DNA from: Roseovarius sp. EL26
Lineage (GTDB): Bacteria > Pseudomonadota > Alphaproteobacteria > Rhodobacterales > Rhodobacteraceae
Direction of reading: 5' to 3'
Assembly (NCBI RefSeq): GCF_900327775.1
Contig: NZ_OUMZ01000007.1
Coordinates: 669,606 to 733,605 of the forward strand
Length of the DNA stretch: 64,000 bases
The translations under genes were made by a program, and so were the position numbers. The notes beneath the pieces are model-generated. The model saw only the letters and a program-made list of their open reading frames with translations, was not told where the DNA came from and did not search any database. Below are positions 8,764 to 16,462 of this stretch, one piece after another (positions within the stretch are counted from its first letter, which is position 1; every line of letters starts with the position of its first letter).

Positions 8764-9723
8764 TTAGTCAGCCGATTGTGGATCATGTATGCTTTGCGTA
8801 TTTAACACGAGTTCGCTGTGCTCCAAGGCGGTGCGGAACAACGGAGCAGAGCGTTCCTTCAACACACGGCGACAGAGCCGCGTAATCAACCAATGGCGAT
8901 CTTCCTGACGCAGACGTCTGAGCAAGTTGAGTTGATAACGTGGATCCCCGTGCCGGGCACGACATAGCCGCGCAAGACTGCTGGATGATAGCCGGTCCGA
9001 GCTCATTTGTGCCAGGATACGTAAAATCAAATCCATCCGAATGAGTGCAGCCTCAAGTGCGGCGCCCATGAAACGTGTGCGAAACGACACCACATTGGGA
9101 CGGTTGAACAAGGCTGCATGCATTGCATCGGTTGTAATTGCAGGGTCATAAAGCAAAAATACGGTTTCCGCGGCTTCGATCATATCTGGGGCATAGGCGT
9201 AGCGACTGCTGAAATCAGTACGCCGCATATGACGGAACCGATCATCCCATTCGGTTAGTTCGGGGGCTAGCGTGGCTTGTGGCTGCAGTAGCAAAACCTT
9301 TGCCCCAGGTGCCGATACAGAGAACGCCGCAGCGGCATAACCGCAGGGCCCGGCGCCGTAAAAAATGACCTGTTCGAAATCCTCAAAAAATCCATCATCA
9401 ATCAGCCGGTCAAAATATCCGTAAACCCAGTCGTCTCGAAACCATGTGTCACCTTTCGACATCAAGCAAAGGTGCGACCAGCCTAATGCCCGCACCATTG
9501 ACCAGCCCAAGGGGTGCGCTGTTTCTGTTCTTGCGGATACCGCGCCGAAGGATTCAAACGTCACTAAAAGGGTTGGTTTTTTTTCAATCAGGATGGCAGC
9601 GTGATTTTTGCCCAGGTATTCGACATATCCATCCTCGTCCGCGATCTGCTCCGCTGTTTCTAGCCAGGCTTGCCATTGCAACCCTCCAAGGGAGTGTTCG
9701 AGAGAGGGGGGGGGCTCGTGCAT
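8764..9723 (-). CDS. Conserved hypothetical protein, possible alpha/beta-fold
   Basis: A 319-residue cytoplasmic-looking protein. The middle part has a strand-turn-helix, VIFYGAGPCGYAAAAFSV (about residues 127-144), followed by a second strand, AKVLLLQPQATL. That resembles an alpha/beta-hydrolase or Rossmann-like core, with Cys where a nucleophilic Ser would sit in a G-x-S-x-G elbow. The C-terminal ~80 residues are Arg-rich and helical. From memory, Rhodobacterales homologues are sometimes labelled PAPS reductase, but I see no such signature. It stands alone between pyrC and the divergent cox locus. Function unknown. Confidence 0.65.
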   Translation of the reverse strand: MHEPPPSLEHSLGGLQWQAWLETAEQIADEDGYVEYLGKNHAAILIEKKPTLLVTFESFGAVSARTETAHPLGWSMVRALGWSHLCLMSKGDTWFRDDWVYGYFDRLIDDGFFEDFEQVIFYGAGPCGYAAAAFSVSAPGAKVLLLQPQATLAPELTEWDDRFRHMRRTDFSSRYAYAPDMIEAAETVFLLYDPAITTDAMHAALFNRPNVVSFRTRFMGAALEAALIRMDLILRILAQMSSDRLSSSSLARLCRARHGDPRYQLNLLRRLRQEDRHWLITRLCRRVLKERSAPLFRTALEHSELVLNTQSIHDPQSAD

Positions 9724-9907
9724 AGTGTTAAATCCTAAATACCATTACTAACATCAACTGGCCCAGTTACAGCGGGCTATTGTCCAATCTGGTCAAAAAT
9801 TTGAAGAATCCAAGAGGTTTCTGGATATTAGAGTAAAGATGTGATCAGTTCTGCCTATTGACCACCATTGTAGACTATGCAGGGATCACCCCTGAACGGA
9901 GGTCCTA

Positions 9908-10813
9908 ATGCAATCGATCTCATCCATATGTGATGTACAACACAAACTGAACGCAAAAGGCTATGTTTGCGATAGATCACTGGCCACGGTGGTGTTTTTA
10001 GGGCTGCGTTTGGGGCGGCCACTGTTTTTGGAAGGCGAGGCTGGCGTTGGGAAAACCGAAATCGCCAAAACGCTGGCTGCGGCTTTGGGGCGGCGTTTGA
10101 TCCGGTTACAATGTTACGAAGGTCTTGATGCCGCAACTGCTGTTTATGAATGGAATTTTGCCGCCCAAATGATTGCGATTCGCGCGGCAGAGGCGAGTGC
10201 GTCAGATCAGGCACAGCTGACAGATGAAGTTTTTAGCGAAAAGTATCTGATTGAGCGCCCGCTTTTAGAGGCCATGCGTCCGCAACCGGGTGGCGCACCG
10301 GTATTGCTGATTGACGAACTGGATCGCACGGATGCGCCGTTTGAGGCGTTTTTGCTGGAAGCTTTGAGTGATTTTCAAGTGACAATTCCTGAGCTGGGTA
10401 CAATCATCGCGCCTGAGCCGCCGATTGTTGTTGTCACCTCGAACCGCACACGCGAAGTGCATGACGCGCTTAAACGGCGCTGTCTTTACCATTGGGTCGA
10501 TTTCCCCAGCTTTGATCGTGAGATCGAGATCTTACAAGCCCGCGCCCCTGAGGCATCCGCGGCGCTGAGCCGTGAGGTCGTTGCCTTTGTGCAAAAGCTG
10601 CGCACAGAGGATTTGTTCAAAAAGCCCGGTGTCGCAGAAACCATCGATTGGGCAAAATGCCTGCTGGCGCTGGATGTGGTGAACCTTAGCCCTGAGGTCA
10701 TTTCTGACACTTTGGGCGCTTTGCTGAAGTATCAAGATGACATTACAAAGTTGCAAGGAAGTGAGGCCACGCGGGTTTTAGAGGCGGCGAAATCAGAGCT
10801 GACTCTTGCATGA
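9908..10813 (+). CDS. coxD: CoxD-like MoxR-family AAA+ ATPase
   Basis: AAA+ ATPase of the MoxR/CoxD group, 301 residues. In carboxydotrophs CoxD is needed for maturation of the molybdenum active site of CO dehydrogenase and works with the VWA protein CoxE. Walker A is GEAGVGKT (43-50), Walker B is VLLIDELDR, and sensor 1 is VVVTSNRTRE. A strong ribosome-binding site, GGAGGT, precedes the ATG. It overlaps the next gene by 4 nt (ATGA) and opens the Mo-hydroxylase accessory operon. Confidence 0.88.
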   Translation: MQSISSICDVQHKLNAKGYVCDRSLATVVFLGLRLGRPLFLEGEAGVGKTEIAKTLAAALGRRLIRLQCYEGLDAATAVYEWNFAAQMIAIRAAEASASDQAQLTDEVFSEKYLIERPLLEAMRPQPGGAPVLLIDELDRTDAPFEAFLLEALSDFQVTIPELGTIIAPEPPIVVVTSNRTREVHDALKRRCLYHWVDFPSFDREIEILQARAPEASAALSREVVAFVQKLRTEDLFKKPGVAETIDWAKCLLALDVVNLSPEVISDTLGALLKYQDDITKLQGSEATRVLEAAKSELTLA

Positions 10814-11712
10814 CAAGTTCTAAGACACAGCATTTGACTGTTTTGCAGCCACACCCAGGGATTTACGCCTATTATGACGGGCGTGTATCCGGCTATCGCT
10901 TCATGGAGGAAAAAAATTGGGTTGATGACGGCGCCATAGCTCTTGGGATTGCCACCTACACTGTGGTCGAAGGCAAGCAGGCGTTCGTTTACGATACCCA
11001 TGTATCACCAGAGCATGGCGCGTTCATAAGGGAGCATTTGAATGGGTTAGGGGTTACCGATGTAACCGTGATTTATAGTCACTGGCACCTGGATCATGTG
11101 GCGGGCACCTCTGCTTTTAACGATTGCGATGTGATCGCAAACGAGAAGACCTTCCACCATTTAAATGCACGCAAAACCGTGATCGAAACAGGACAATATC
11201 ACGGACCGCCTGCAGTCAACCCTTTGATCTTACCAACGCAAACCTTCTCAGGAACGATGGAACTGACACTGGGTGACCGCCGGGTCGTGTTGATCGAGGC
11301 AAACATTCACAGTGATGATGCAACGGTATTGTGGTTGCCAGAAGACGGCATCTTGTTGGCGGGCGATACGATTGAGGACCCGCTGACCTATGTCGATGAG
11401 CCTGCGGATTTTGCCCACCATCTGCGTGATCTTAATCATCTGGCCGCGTTGGAGCCGCGGCACATTTTGCCAGACCACGGTGCGCCTGAGATCATCGCCC
11501 AAGGCGGGTTTGGCCCTGAGGTTATCAAGGCAATGAAGCGGTATATTCAGTGGCTGATGTCGCTTGAAACCGCCCCGGAACAGGCGCGTGATCGGCCAGA
11601 GGATATACTGGCTGTGGACATTGAGGCCGGGACATTAAAATGGTTTGAGCCATATCGTGATGTGCATGCTGCCAATGTTGCAGCTGTTTTGAAATTATAC
11701 GGTCATGCCTGA
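10810..11712 (+). CDS. MBL-fold metallohydrolase within the cox locus
   Basis: Metallo-beta-lactamase-fold hydrolase, 300 residues, with the dinuclear-metal motif SHWHLDHVAG (His91, His93, Asp95, His96). Further ligands are probably in IHSDDATVLWLP, LLAGDTIEDP and LPDHG. It is translationally coupled to coxD (4-nt overlap) and overlaps coxE by 8 nt, so it is embedded between the two maturation genes. The true substrate is unknown. The position suggests a role with the Mo enzyme, for example in cofactor sulfuration, persulfide handling or processing of its product, but this is inference only. Confidence 0.85.
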   Translation: MTSSKTQHLTVLQPHPGIYAYYDGRVSGYRFMEEKNWVDDGAIALGIATYTVVEGKQAFVYDTHVSPEHGAFIREHLNGLGVTDVTVIYSHWHLDHVAGTSAFNDCDVIANEKTFHHLNARKTVIETGQYHGPPAVNPLILPTQTFSGTMELTLGDRRVVLIEANIHSDDATVLWLPEDGILLAGDTIEDPLTYVDEPADFAHHLRDLNHLAALEPRHILPDHGAPEIIAQGGFGPEVIKAMKRYIQWLMSLETAPEQARDRPEDILAVDIEAGTLKWFEPYRDVHAANVAAVLKLYGHA

Positions 11713-12955
11713 ATATGCGCCACTTGATCTGCCAGACACTCCACGCCTGACGCATAATATCACCCATTTCGCCCGGGCGTTGCGTCGTGCCGGACTACCT
11801 GCTGGCCCGGGCCGGGTGGTGGATGCGGTGCGAGCGGTGCAAGCGGCAGGGTTCACGTCGAAACAGGATTTCTTTTTCACCCTGCGTGCTTGTTTTGTGA
11901 ACCGTCCTGAACAGCGCGACGTCTTTGCTCAGATCTTTCGACTTTACTGGCGTGATCCGCAGTATCTGGAACAGATGATGTCATTGTTATTGCCGTCGAT
12001 GCGTGGTGTGCAGGATGATCGCCAAGCTCAAGCCGCAGAAAAACGTGCGACTGAGGCGTTGCTGGATGGCTTGGGGCCAGAGCCGCCAGAGATGGATCAC
12101 CGACCCGAAGAGCTTCTGATAGAAATTGATGCCTCGCTAACCATGTCGACTCAGGAGCGGCTCAGATCATTGGATTTTGAGCAGATGAGCACGGATGAGA
12201 TTACGCAAGCCAAGCGCATGCTGGCGCGTCTTAAGCTGCCGGTCAAACCTTATGCATCACGACGTGGTCAGGCGAATTCGCATGGTTCACGCATTGATGC
12301 ACGTGCAACTTTGCGTGCGGCCTTACGTCGTGGTGGCGAAATTCGTTGTATTCACAAACAAAAGCCGCGCGAACGTTGGCCCAATCTGGTGGTGTTGTGT
12401 GATATTTCAGGCTCGATGAGCCAATATAGCCGCATGGTGCTGCATTTCCTGCATGCTGTGAGCAATCACAAGGGCGCAGGTTGGGCACAGGTGCATGCCT
12501 TTACCTTTGGTACGCGGTTGACAAATATTACCCGGCATCTGGCGACCCGCGATGTCGATGCAGCGCTGACGGCTGCAGGGGTCGAGGCGCAAGATTGGGA
12601 AGGCGGTACAAGGATCGGATCGTGCCTTCACGAATTTAACCGTGATTGGTCGCGTCGGGTGATGGGGCAAGGTGCGGTGGTGTTGTTGATCACAGATGGG
12701 TTGGATCGAGGCGCGCCTGACGATCTGTCACATGAGATGAAACGCCTGCAGCGCACCGCGCGGCGGCTGATCTGGCTTAATCCGCTACTTAGGTGGGATG
12801 GGTTTGCACCCAAGGCGCAAGGGATTGCGGCGATGTTGCCGCATGTTGATAGTTTTCGGGCCGGACATTCGATCGGGTCGTTGGAAGAATTGGTCGAAGC
12901 TATTTCGCGCCCGGATGATACAGGCCAGAAGATGCGTTTACTTGATATGCTGTAA
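11705..12955 (+). CDS. coxE: CoxE-like VWA-domain protein
   Basis: VWA-containing CoxE family protein, 416 residues, the usual partner of a MoxR ATPase such as CoxD. The MIDAS motif DISGSMS starts at Asp233 and is followed downstream by LLITDGLDRG. The N-terminal half is helical with the FALRRAGLPAGPGRV-type opening typical of the family. In Oligotropha, CoxE and CoxD act after protein synthesis in assembly of the CODH active site. The start overlaps the MBL gene by 8 nt. Confidence 0.88.
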   Translation: MPEYAPLDLPDTPRLTHNITHFARALRRAGLPAGPGRVVDAVRAVQAAGFTSKQDFFFTLRACFVNRPEQRDVFAQIFRLYWRDPQYLEQMMSLLLPSMRGVQDDRQAQAAEKRATEALLDGLGPEPPEMDHRPEELLIEIDASLTMSTQERLRSLDFEQMSTDEITQAKRMLARLKLPVKPYASRRGQANSHGSRIDARATLRAALRRGGEIRCIHKQKPRERWPNLVVLCDISGSMSQYSRMVLHFLHAVSNHKGAGWAQVHAFTFGTRLTNITRHLATRDVDAALTAAGVEAQDWEGGTRIGSCLHEFNRDWSRRVMGQGAVVLLITDGLDRGAPDDLSHEMKRLQRTARRLIWLNPLLRWDGFAPKAQGIAAMLPHVDSFRAGHSIGSLEELVEAISRPDDTGQKMRLLDML

Positions 12956-13027
12956 TCCGGGTTGCGGGGCAGGCGGTTTTCGCCGAAGACTCTTATCTCA
13001 GCGGTATGATCGAAATTGAGGAACGAA

Positions 13028-13996
13028 ATGGACCGGTTCGACAATATTCCCGAAATTGCACTCGAATGGTATCGCGCAGGTAAAGGCGCGGCCTTGGCCA
13101 CAGTCGTGGAAACCTGGGGCAGTGCCCCGCGCCGTGTTGGTAGCCAGTTGGTGATTTCCGGAAGCGGTGAGATCGAAGGATCTGTATCTGGCGGCTGCGT
13201 TGAAGGGGCGGTTGTCGCTGAAGCCATGGATGCGATAGAGGCGGGGAAGTCTATGGTGTTAGAGTATGGCATTTCTGATGGCGATGCCTTTGCCGTTGGT
13301 CTGGCCTGCGGTGGAACCATTCGTATTTTGGTTGAACCTATTGGGACGGTGATGCCAGAACAGATATTGAAAGATCTGGTTGCGGCGCGCGCCGCCCGTA
13401 CACCCGTGGCTTATGTAACGGGTGCATCCGTCCAGCGCCGGTTAGAAAGCGAGGGATTTAACACGCGGTTCCGGGCGGATCGGTCTGGATTTGAGGATGA
13501 TGGAGACACTTTTGTCTGTATTCACAATCCACCTTTGCGGATGATTGTGGTGGGCGCGGTGCATATCACACAGGCACTGGTGCCGATGGCGCGGATCGCA
13601 GGCTATGATCCAGTGCTGGTCGATCCGCGTGAAAGCTTTGGATCGCAGGCGCGGTTCCCGGGTGAAACGATCCTGAACGAGTGGCCGGAGGAAGCTTTGC
13701 AGGCCTTGGGGTTGGATACGCGCACAGCGCTGGTGTTACTTACACATGACCCGAAACTGGATGATCCTGCTTTGGAATTGGCACTTGAATCTGATGTGTT
13801 TTATATCGGTGCATTGGGATCCAAACGAACCCATGCCAAGCGGTTGGAACGCTTGCGTGCCAAAGGGTTCAGTGACGCGCAATTACAGCGCATACACGGA
13901 CCAATAGGTCTGGACATTGGTGCGGCCAGCCCATCAGAGATCGCGGTTTCCACGCTGGCGGAGGTCACAAACGTTCTGCGACAGGGTGGAGAATGA
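13028..13996 (+). CDS. XdhC/CoxI-family protein
   Basis: Member of the XdhC/CoxI/CoxF family (322 residues), which bind molybdenum cofactor and deliver it, often after sulfuration, to xanthine-dehydrogenase-type enzymes. The N-terminal domain has VVETWGSAPRRVGSQLV and the SVSGGCVEGAV motif. The C-terminal Rossmann-like domain starts near RMIVVGAVHITQAL and ends with GLDIGAASPSEIAVS. The ATG at 13028 has AGGA five bases upstream and is preferred to the in-frame TTG at 13016. It overlaps the next gene by 4 nt. Confidence 0.88.
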   Translation: MDRFDNIPEIALEWYRAGKGAALATVVETWGSAPRRVGSQLVISGSGEIEGSVSGGCVEGAVVAEAMDAIEAGKSMVLEYGISDGDAFAVGLACGGTIRILVEPIGTVMPEQILKDLVAARAARTPVAYVTGASVQRRLESEGFNTRFRADRSGFEDDGDTFVCIHNPPLRMIVVGAVHITQALVPMARIAGYDPVLVDPRESFGSQARFPGETILNEWPEEALQALGLDTRTALVLLTHDPKLDDPALELALESDVFYIGALGSKRTHAKRLERLRAKGFSDAQLQRIHGPIGLDIGAASPSEIAVSTLAEVTNVLRQGGE

Positions 13997-14985
13997 AGTT
14001 TGGTTCTGTTCCCGTTGACAAGGCCGAGGGCGCCATTTTGGCCCATTCCGAAGCGGTTGTTGGCAAGCGTCTGCGCAAGGGTGTTGCTTTAACCGCATCG
14101 CATATAGCGGCACTGCAGCAGGCAGGGGTTTCCGAGGTCACGGTTGCACAACTTGAGCCTCGTGATGTGCATGAAGATCAAGCCGCTTTGGCTTTGGCAC
14201 AGGCTCTGCAAGATGGAGCAGAAGGCCTAAGGTTAAGCGAACCATTTACGGGACGGGTGAATCTGATTGCAGATGGTCCCGGTGTTGTGTTGCTGGATGT
14301 TGAGAAAATTAATGCAGCAAATGCGGTAAATCCGATGGTTACAGTGGCCACTGTCGGGCCATTTCATCAGATCCATGCCGGGGGCATGATTGCGACGGTC
14401 AAGATCATTTCCTATGCCGTGCCTGAGGGTGAGATTGCACGCGCCGCTGAACTGGCGAAGGGCGCGGTAGGTCTGGCGAAACCGGTGAAGAAGACAGCGA
14501 GTTTGATAATAACAGAAATCCCCGGTGGCCCCGGGCACAAGGGGCTGGCGGCGATCGAAAACCGGTTGTCTGCGCTAGAGATAACTCTAACTGAGACCCG
14601 CAGTTGTCCGCATGATGAAGGCGCGTTGGCGGACGAGATTGCCGCTGCTAAAGGAGATGTCGTTTTGATCCTGACGGGTTCAGCAACATCAGATCCGCAA
14701 GATGTTGCTCCGGCGGCATTGCGACGGGCTGGGGGCACCGTGGACCGGTTTGGCATGCCCGTGGATCCGGGCAACCTGTTGTTTTTGGGGGATATCGAAA
14801 GTAGGCCAGTGATTGGCTTGCCGGGTAGTGCGCGTTCACCCGTGTTGCATGGCGCAGATTGGGTTTTGTCACGTGTGGCCTGTGGTATTGCAGTGACCAG
14901 CGCCGATATTGCGGGAATGGGGGTAGGTGGCTTGCTCAAGGAAATCCCTACGCGACCAATGCCGCGCAGGGGACGGGCGCGTTAG
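13993..14985 (+). CDS. Molybdopterin-binding domain protein (MoeA/MogA-like)
   Basis: A 330-residue protein with a MoCF-binding (MogA/MoeA-type) fold in its second half. Visible segments are GDVVLILTGSATSDPQDVAPAALR, the usual Thr/Gly-rich loop, and the C-terminal PVIGLPGSARSP. The N-terminal part (RLRKGVALTASHIAALQQAGV) resembles the MoeA linker region. It probably handles the pyranopterin cofactor for the cox-type enzyme, alongside the preceding XdhC gene. It lacks the MobA-type nucleotidyltransferase domain sometimes fused to such proteins. Its stop codon overlaps the stop of the convergent SRPBCC gene. Confidence 0.82.
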   Translation: MKFGSVPVDKAEGAILAHSEAVVGKRLRKGVALTASHIAALQQAGVSEVTVAQLEPRDVHEDQAALALAQALQDGAEGLRLSEPFTGRVNLIADGPGVVLLDVEKINAANAVNPMVTVATVGPFHQIHAGGMIATVKIISYAVPEGEIARAAELAKGAVGLAKPVKKTASLIITEIPGGPGHKGLAAIENRLSALEITLTETRSCPHDEGALADEIAAAKGDVVLILTGSATSDPQDVAPAALRRAGGTVDRFGMPVDPGNLLFLGDIESRPVIGLPGSARSPVLHGADWVLSRVACGIAVTSADIAGMGVGGLLKEIPTRPMPRRGRAR

Positions 14986-15425
14986 AAGCTTTCGGCAAGA
15001 ACGCCCAAGATATGCGCCCACCCACCTTGGTGGTTGTCGCGGCTTTCCTCGTTGGGAAAGCGAATATGGGTAAGGGTCACATGAGTGCCCTCGGGGACCG
15101 CGCTAAAGTCTAGCGTGACCTGGCTACCCTCGACTGAAAACGGGCTTTCCCATGAAAACACTAACCGGTTGGGGCGGTCGATTTCTTGATAGACGCCGCC
15201 GTGGGGCATTTGATCGTCGCCAGCCTGCATGATCAGATCAAACCGCCCGCCGACTTTTGGATCGGTTGTCGCCTTAGGCGTGGTCATTCCGGGACCGGGG
15301 CACATGAAACGCATCAGCATTTCAGGGTTGAGCCAAGCGTCGAATACGACCTCGGGCGGGGCGGAGATGATGCGTTCGACCTGTAAATACAGGTCAGTTG
15401 TAGCCTTAGTTGTTGTCTGTGTCAT
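14982..15425 (-). CDS. SRPBCC (AHSA1-type) domain protein
   Basis: A 147-residue START/Bet v1-like domain of the activator-of-Hsp90 (AHSA1) family. The N-terminal strand pattern VERIISAPPEVVFDAWLNPE and the VGGRFDL and GGWAHIL segments are typical. It overlaps its upstream ArsR regulator by 20 nt, the classic arrangement of an ArsR-AHSA1 pair whose ligand is usually unknown. It faces the cox accessory genes and separates them from coxSLM. It is not the CoxG-type SRPBCC protein usually found with CODH. Confidence 0.85.
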   Translation of the reverse strand: MTQTTTKATTDLYLQVERIISAPPEVVFDAWLNPEMLMRFMCPGPGMTTPKATTDPKVGGRFDLIMQAGDDQMPHGGVYQEIDRPNRLVFSWESPFSVEGSQVTLDFSAVPEGTHVTLTHIRFPNEESRDNHQGGWAHILGVLAESF

Positions 15426-15759
15426 TGGCAGTCTCCTTGGTGATCAGGTCATCCAGAGCCTCAAGCCGCAAGGACCAGATCGAGCGCAATTCCTCGAACC
15501 AGTCGTCTATTAGCTTCAGGCGTTGCAGCTGTATTTCAATCAGATGCTCACGCCATTCCGTCCGGCGCAGCACCAGACCAGCCCGTTCCAGCACTTTGAT
15601 GTGTTTGGAAACGGAATTGAGGCTCATGTCGAAATGGGTGGCAATCTGCGTCACACGCAGCGGGCCGTGTTGCGCCAACAGTGTCAGTATGACCCGTCGT
15701 GTTGGATCACTTGCGGCCTTGAGCAGGTCGGACAGATTTTGCGATTCTAATTCATCCAT
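15406..15759 (-). CDS. ArsR-family transcriptional regulator
   Basis: Winged-helix repressor of the ArsR group, 117 residues from the ATG at 15759. The N-terminus LLKAASDPTRRVILTLL and the recognition helix region MSLNSVSKHIKVLERAGLV are clear. No metal-binding Cys pair is visible, as expected for the SRPBCC-linked branch. In-frame ATG (15774) and TTG (15789) starts also exist and none has a clear ribosome-binding site; 15759 fits the family best. It probably autoregulates the pair. Confidence 0.85.
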   Translation of the reverse strand: MDELESQNLSDLLKAASDPTRRVILTLLAQHGPLRVTQIATHFDMSLNSVSKHIKVLERAGLVLRRTEWREHLIEIQLQRLKLIDDWFEELRSIWSLRLEALDDLITKETANDTDNN

Positions 15760-15929
15760 ATGGTTGAATAACATTGCGCACCATATCAATCAACCAATAA
15801 GGTGAATGATTTCACGAATATGCGCTTTGGTGTGGAAACCTGACCAATCGCAAAGTTTTTTCTTCTCATGTAAGCGGCCCCGTGTTTAACTCGCCCTAGC
15901 CAAGAAAAAATAGCTACTGGGAGGAGCCA

Positions 15930-16415
15930 ATGTCACAGGTCACCATGACCGTGAATGGCAAGGCCGCGTCGGGCGAAATTGAAGGCCGCACGCTACTTGT
16001 CGATTTTCTACGCGAAACTTTGAATTTAACGGGGACACACGTCGGTTGTGATACCAGCCAATGTGGGGCCTGCGTCGTTCATGTGAACGGCAAGGCGGTC
16101 AAGGCTTGTACCATGTTTGCTGCCGAAGCTGAGGGCGCCGAGGTGGCCACCGTCGAAGGGATGGCAAATGCCGATGGGTCATTGGGTACAATCCAACAGG
16201 CGTTTCAGGACCATCACGGGTTACAATGTGGGTTTTGTACGCCGGGCATGGTGATGTCTGCGGCAGCTTTGCTGCAGGACAATCCAAAACCATCCGTGGC
16301 AGAGATCCGCGACTATCTGGAAGGCAATATCTGTCGCTGCACCGGGTATCATAACATCGTCAAAGCCATTCTGGCCGCCAGCGGTCAAGACGCAGACGCA
16401 ATCGCCGCCGAATAA
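15930..16415 (+). CDS. coxS: Form II CO-dehydrogenase-like small (2Fe-2S) subunit
   Basis: Iron-sulfur subunit of a xanthine-oxidase-family molybdenum hydroxylase, 161 residues. The plant-ferredoxin-type cluster cysteines are in [10 protein letters not shown] with a later Cys in VKAC. The second cluster cysteines are in QCGFCTPG and CRCTGY. It passes electrons from the Mo site to FAD. A GGGAGG ribosome-binding site precedes the start. It is first in an S-L-M gene order, which is characteristic of form II (form I is M-S-L). Confidence 0.93.
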   Translation: MSQVTMTVNGKAASGEIEGRTLLVDFLRETLNLTGTHVGCDTSQCGACVVHVNGKAVKACTMFAAEAEGAEVATVEGMANADGSLGTIQQAFQDHHGLQCGFCTPGMVMSAAALLQDNPKPSVAEIRDYLEGNICRCTGYHNIVKAILAASGQDADAIAAE

Positions 16416-16462
16416 GGCGCAGGGGCGGGCGTGACCCGTGAACCCGATAGGGAGGATTTGAT

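Noticed and set aside
8764-9723. PAPS reductase assignment for the hypothetical protein
   Set aside because: No PAPS-reductase motif or catalytic ECGxH end is present; the label seems to be a propagated misannotation.
12628-13320. Minus-strand frame of 230 codons across the coxE end and XdhC start
   Set aside because: It spans two clear genes in the antisense sense and has a low-complexity Ser/Pro/Arg composition.
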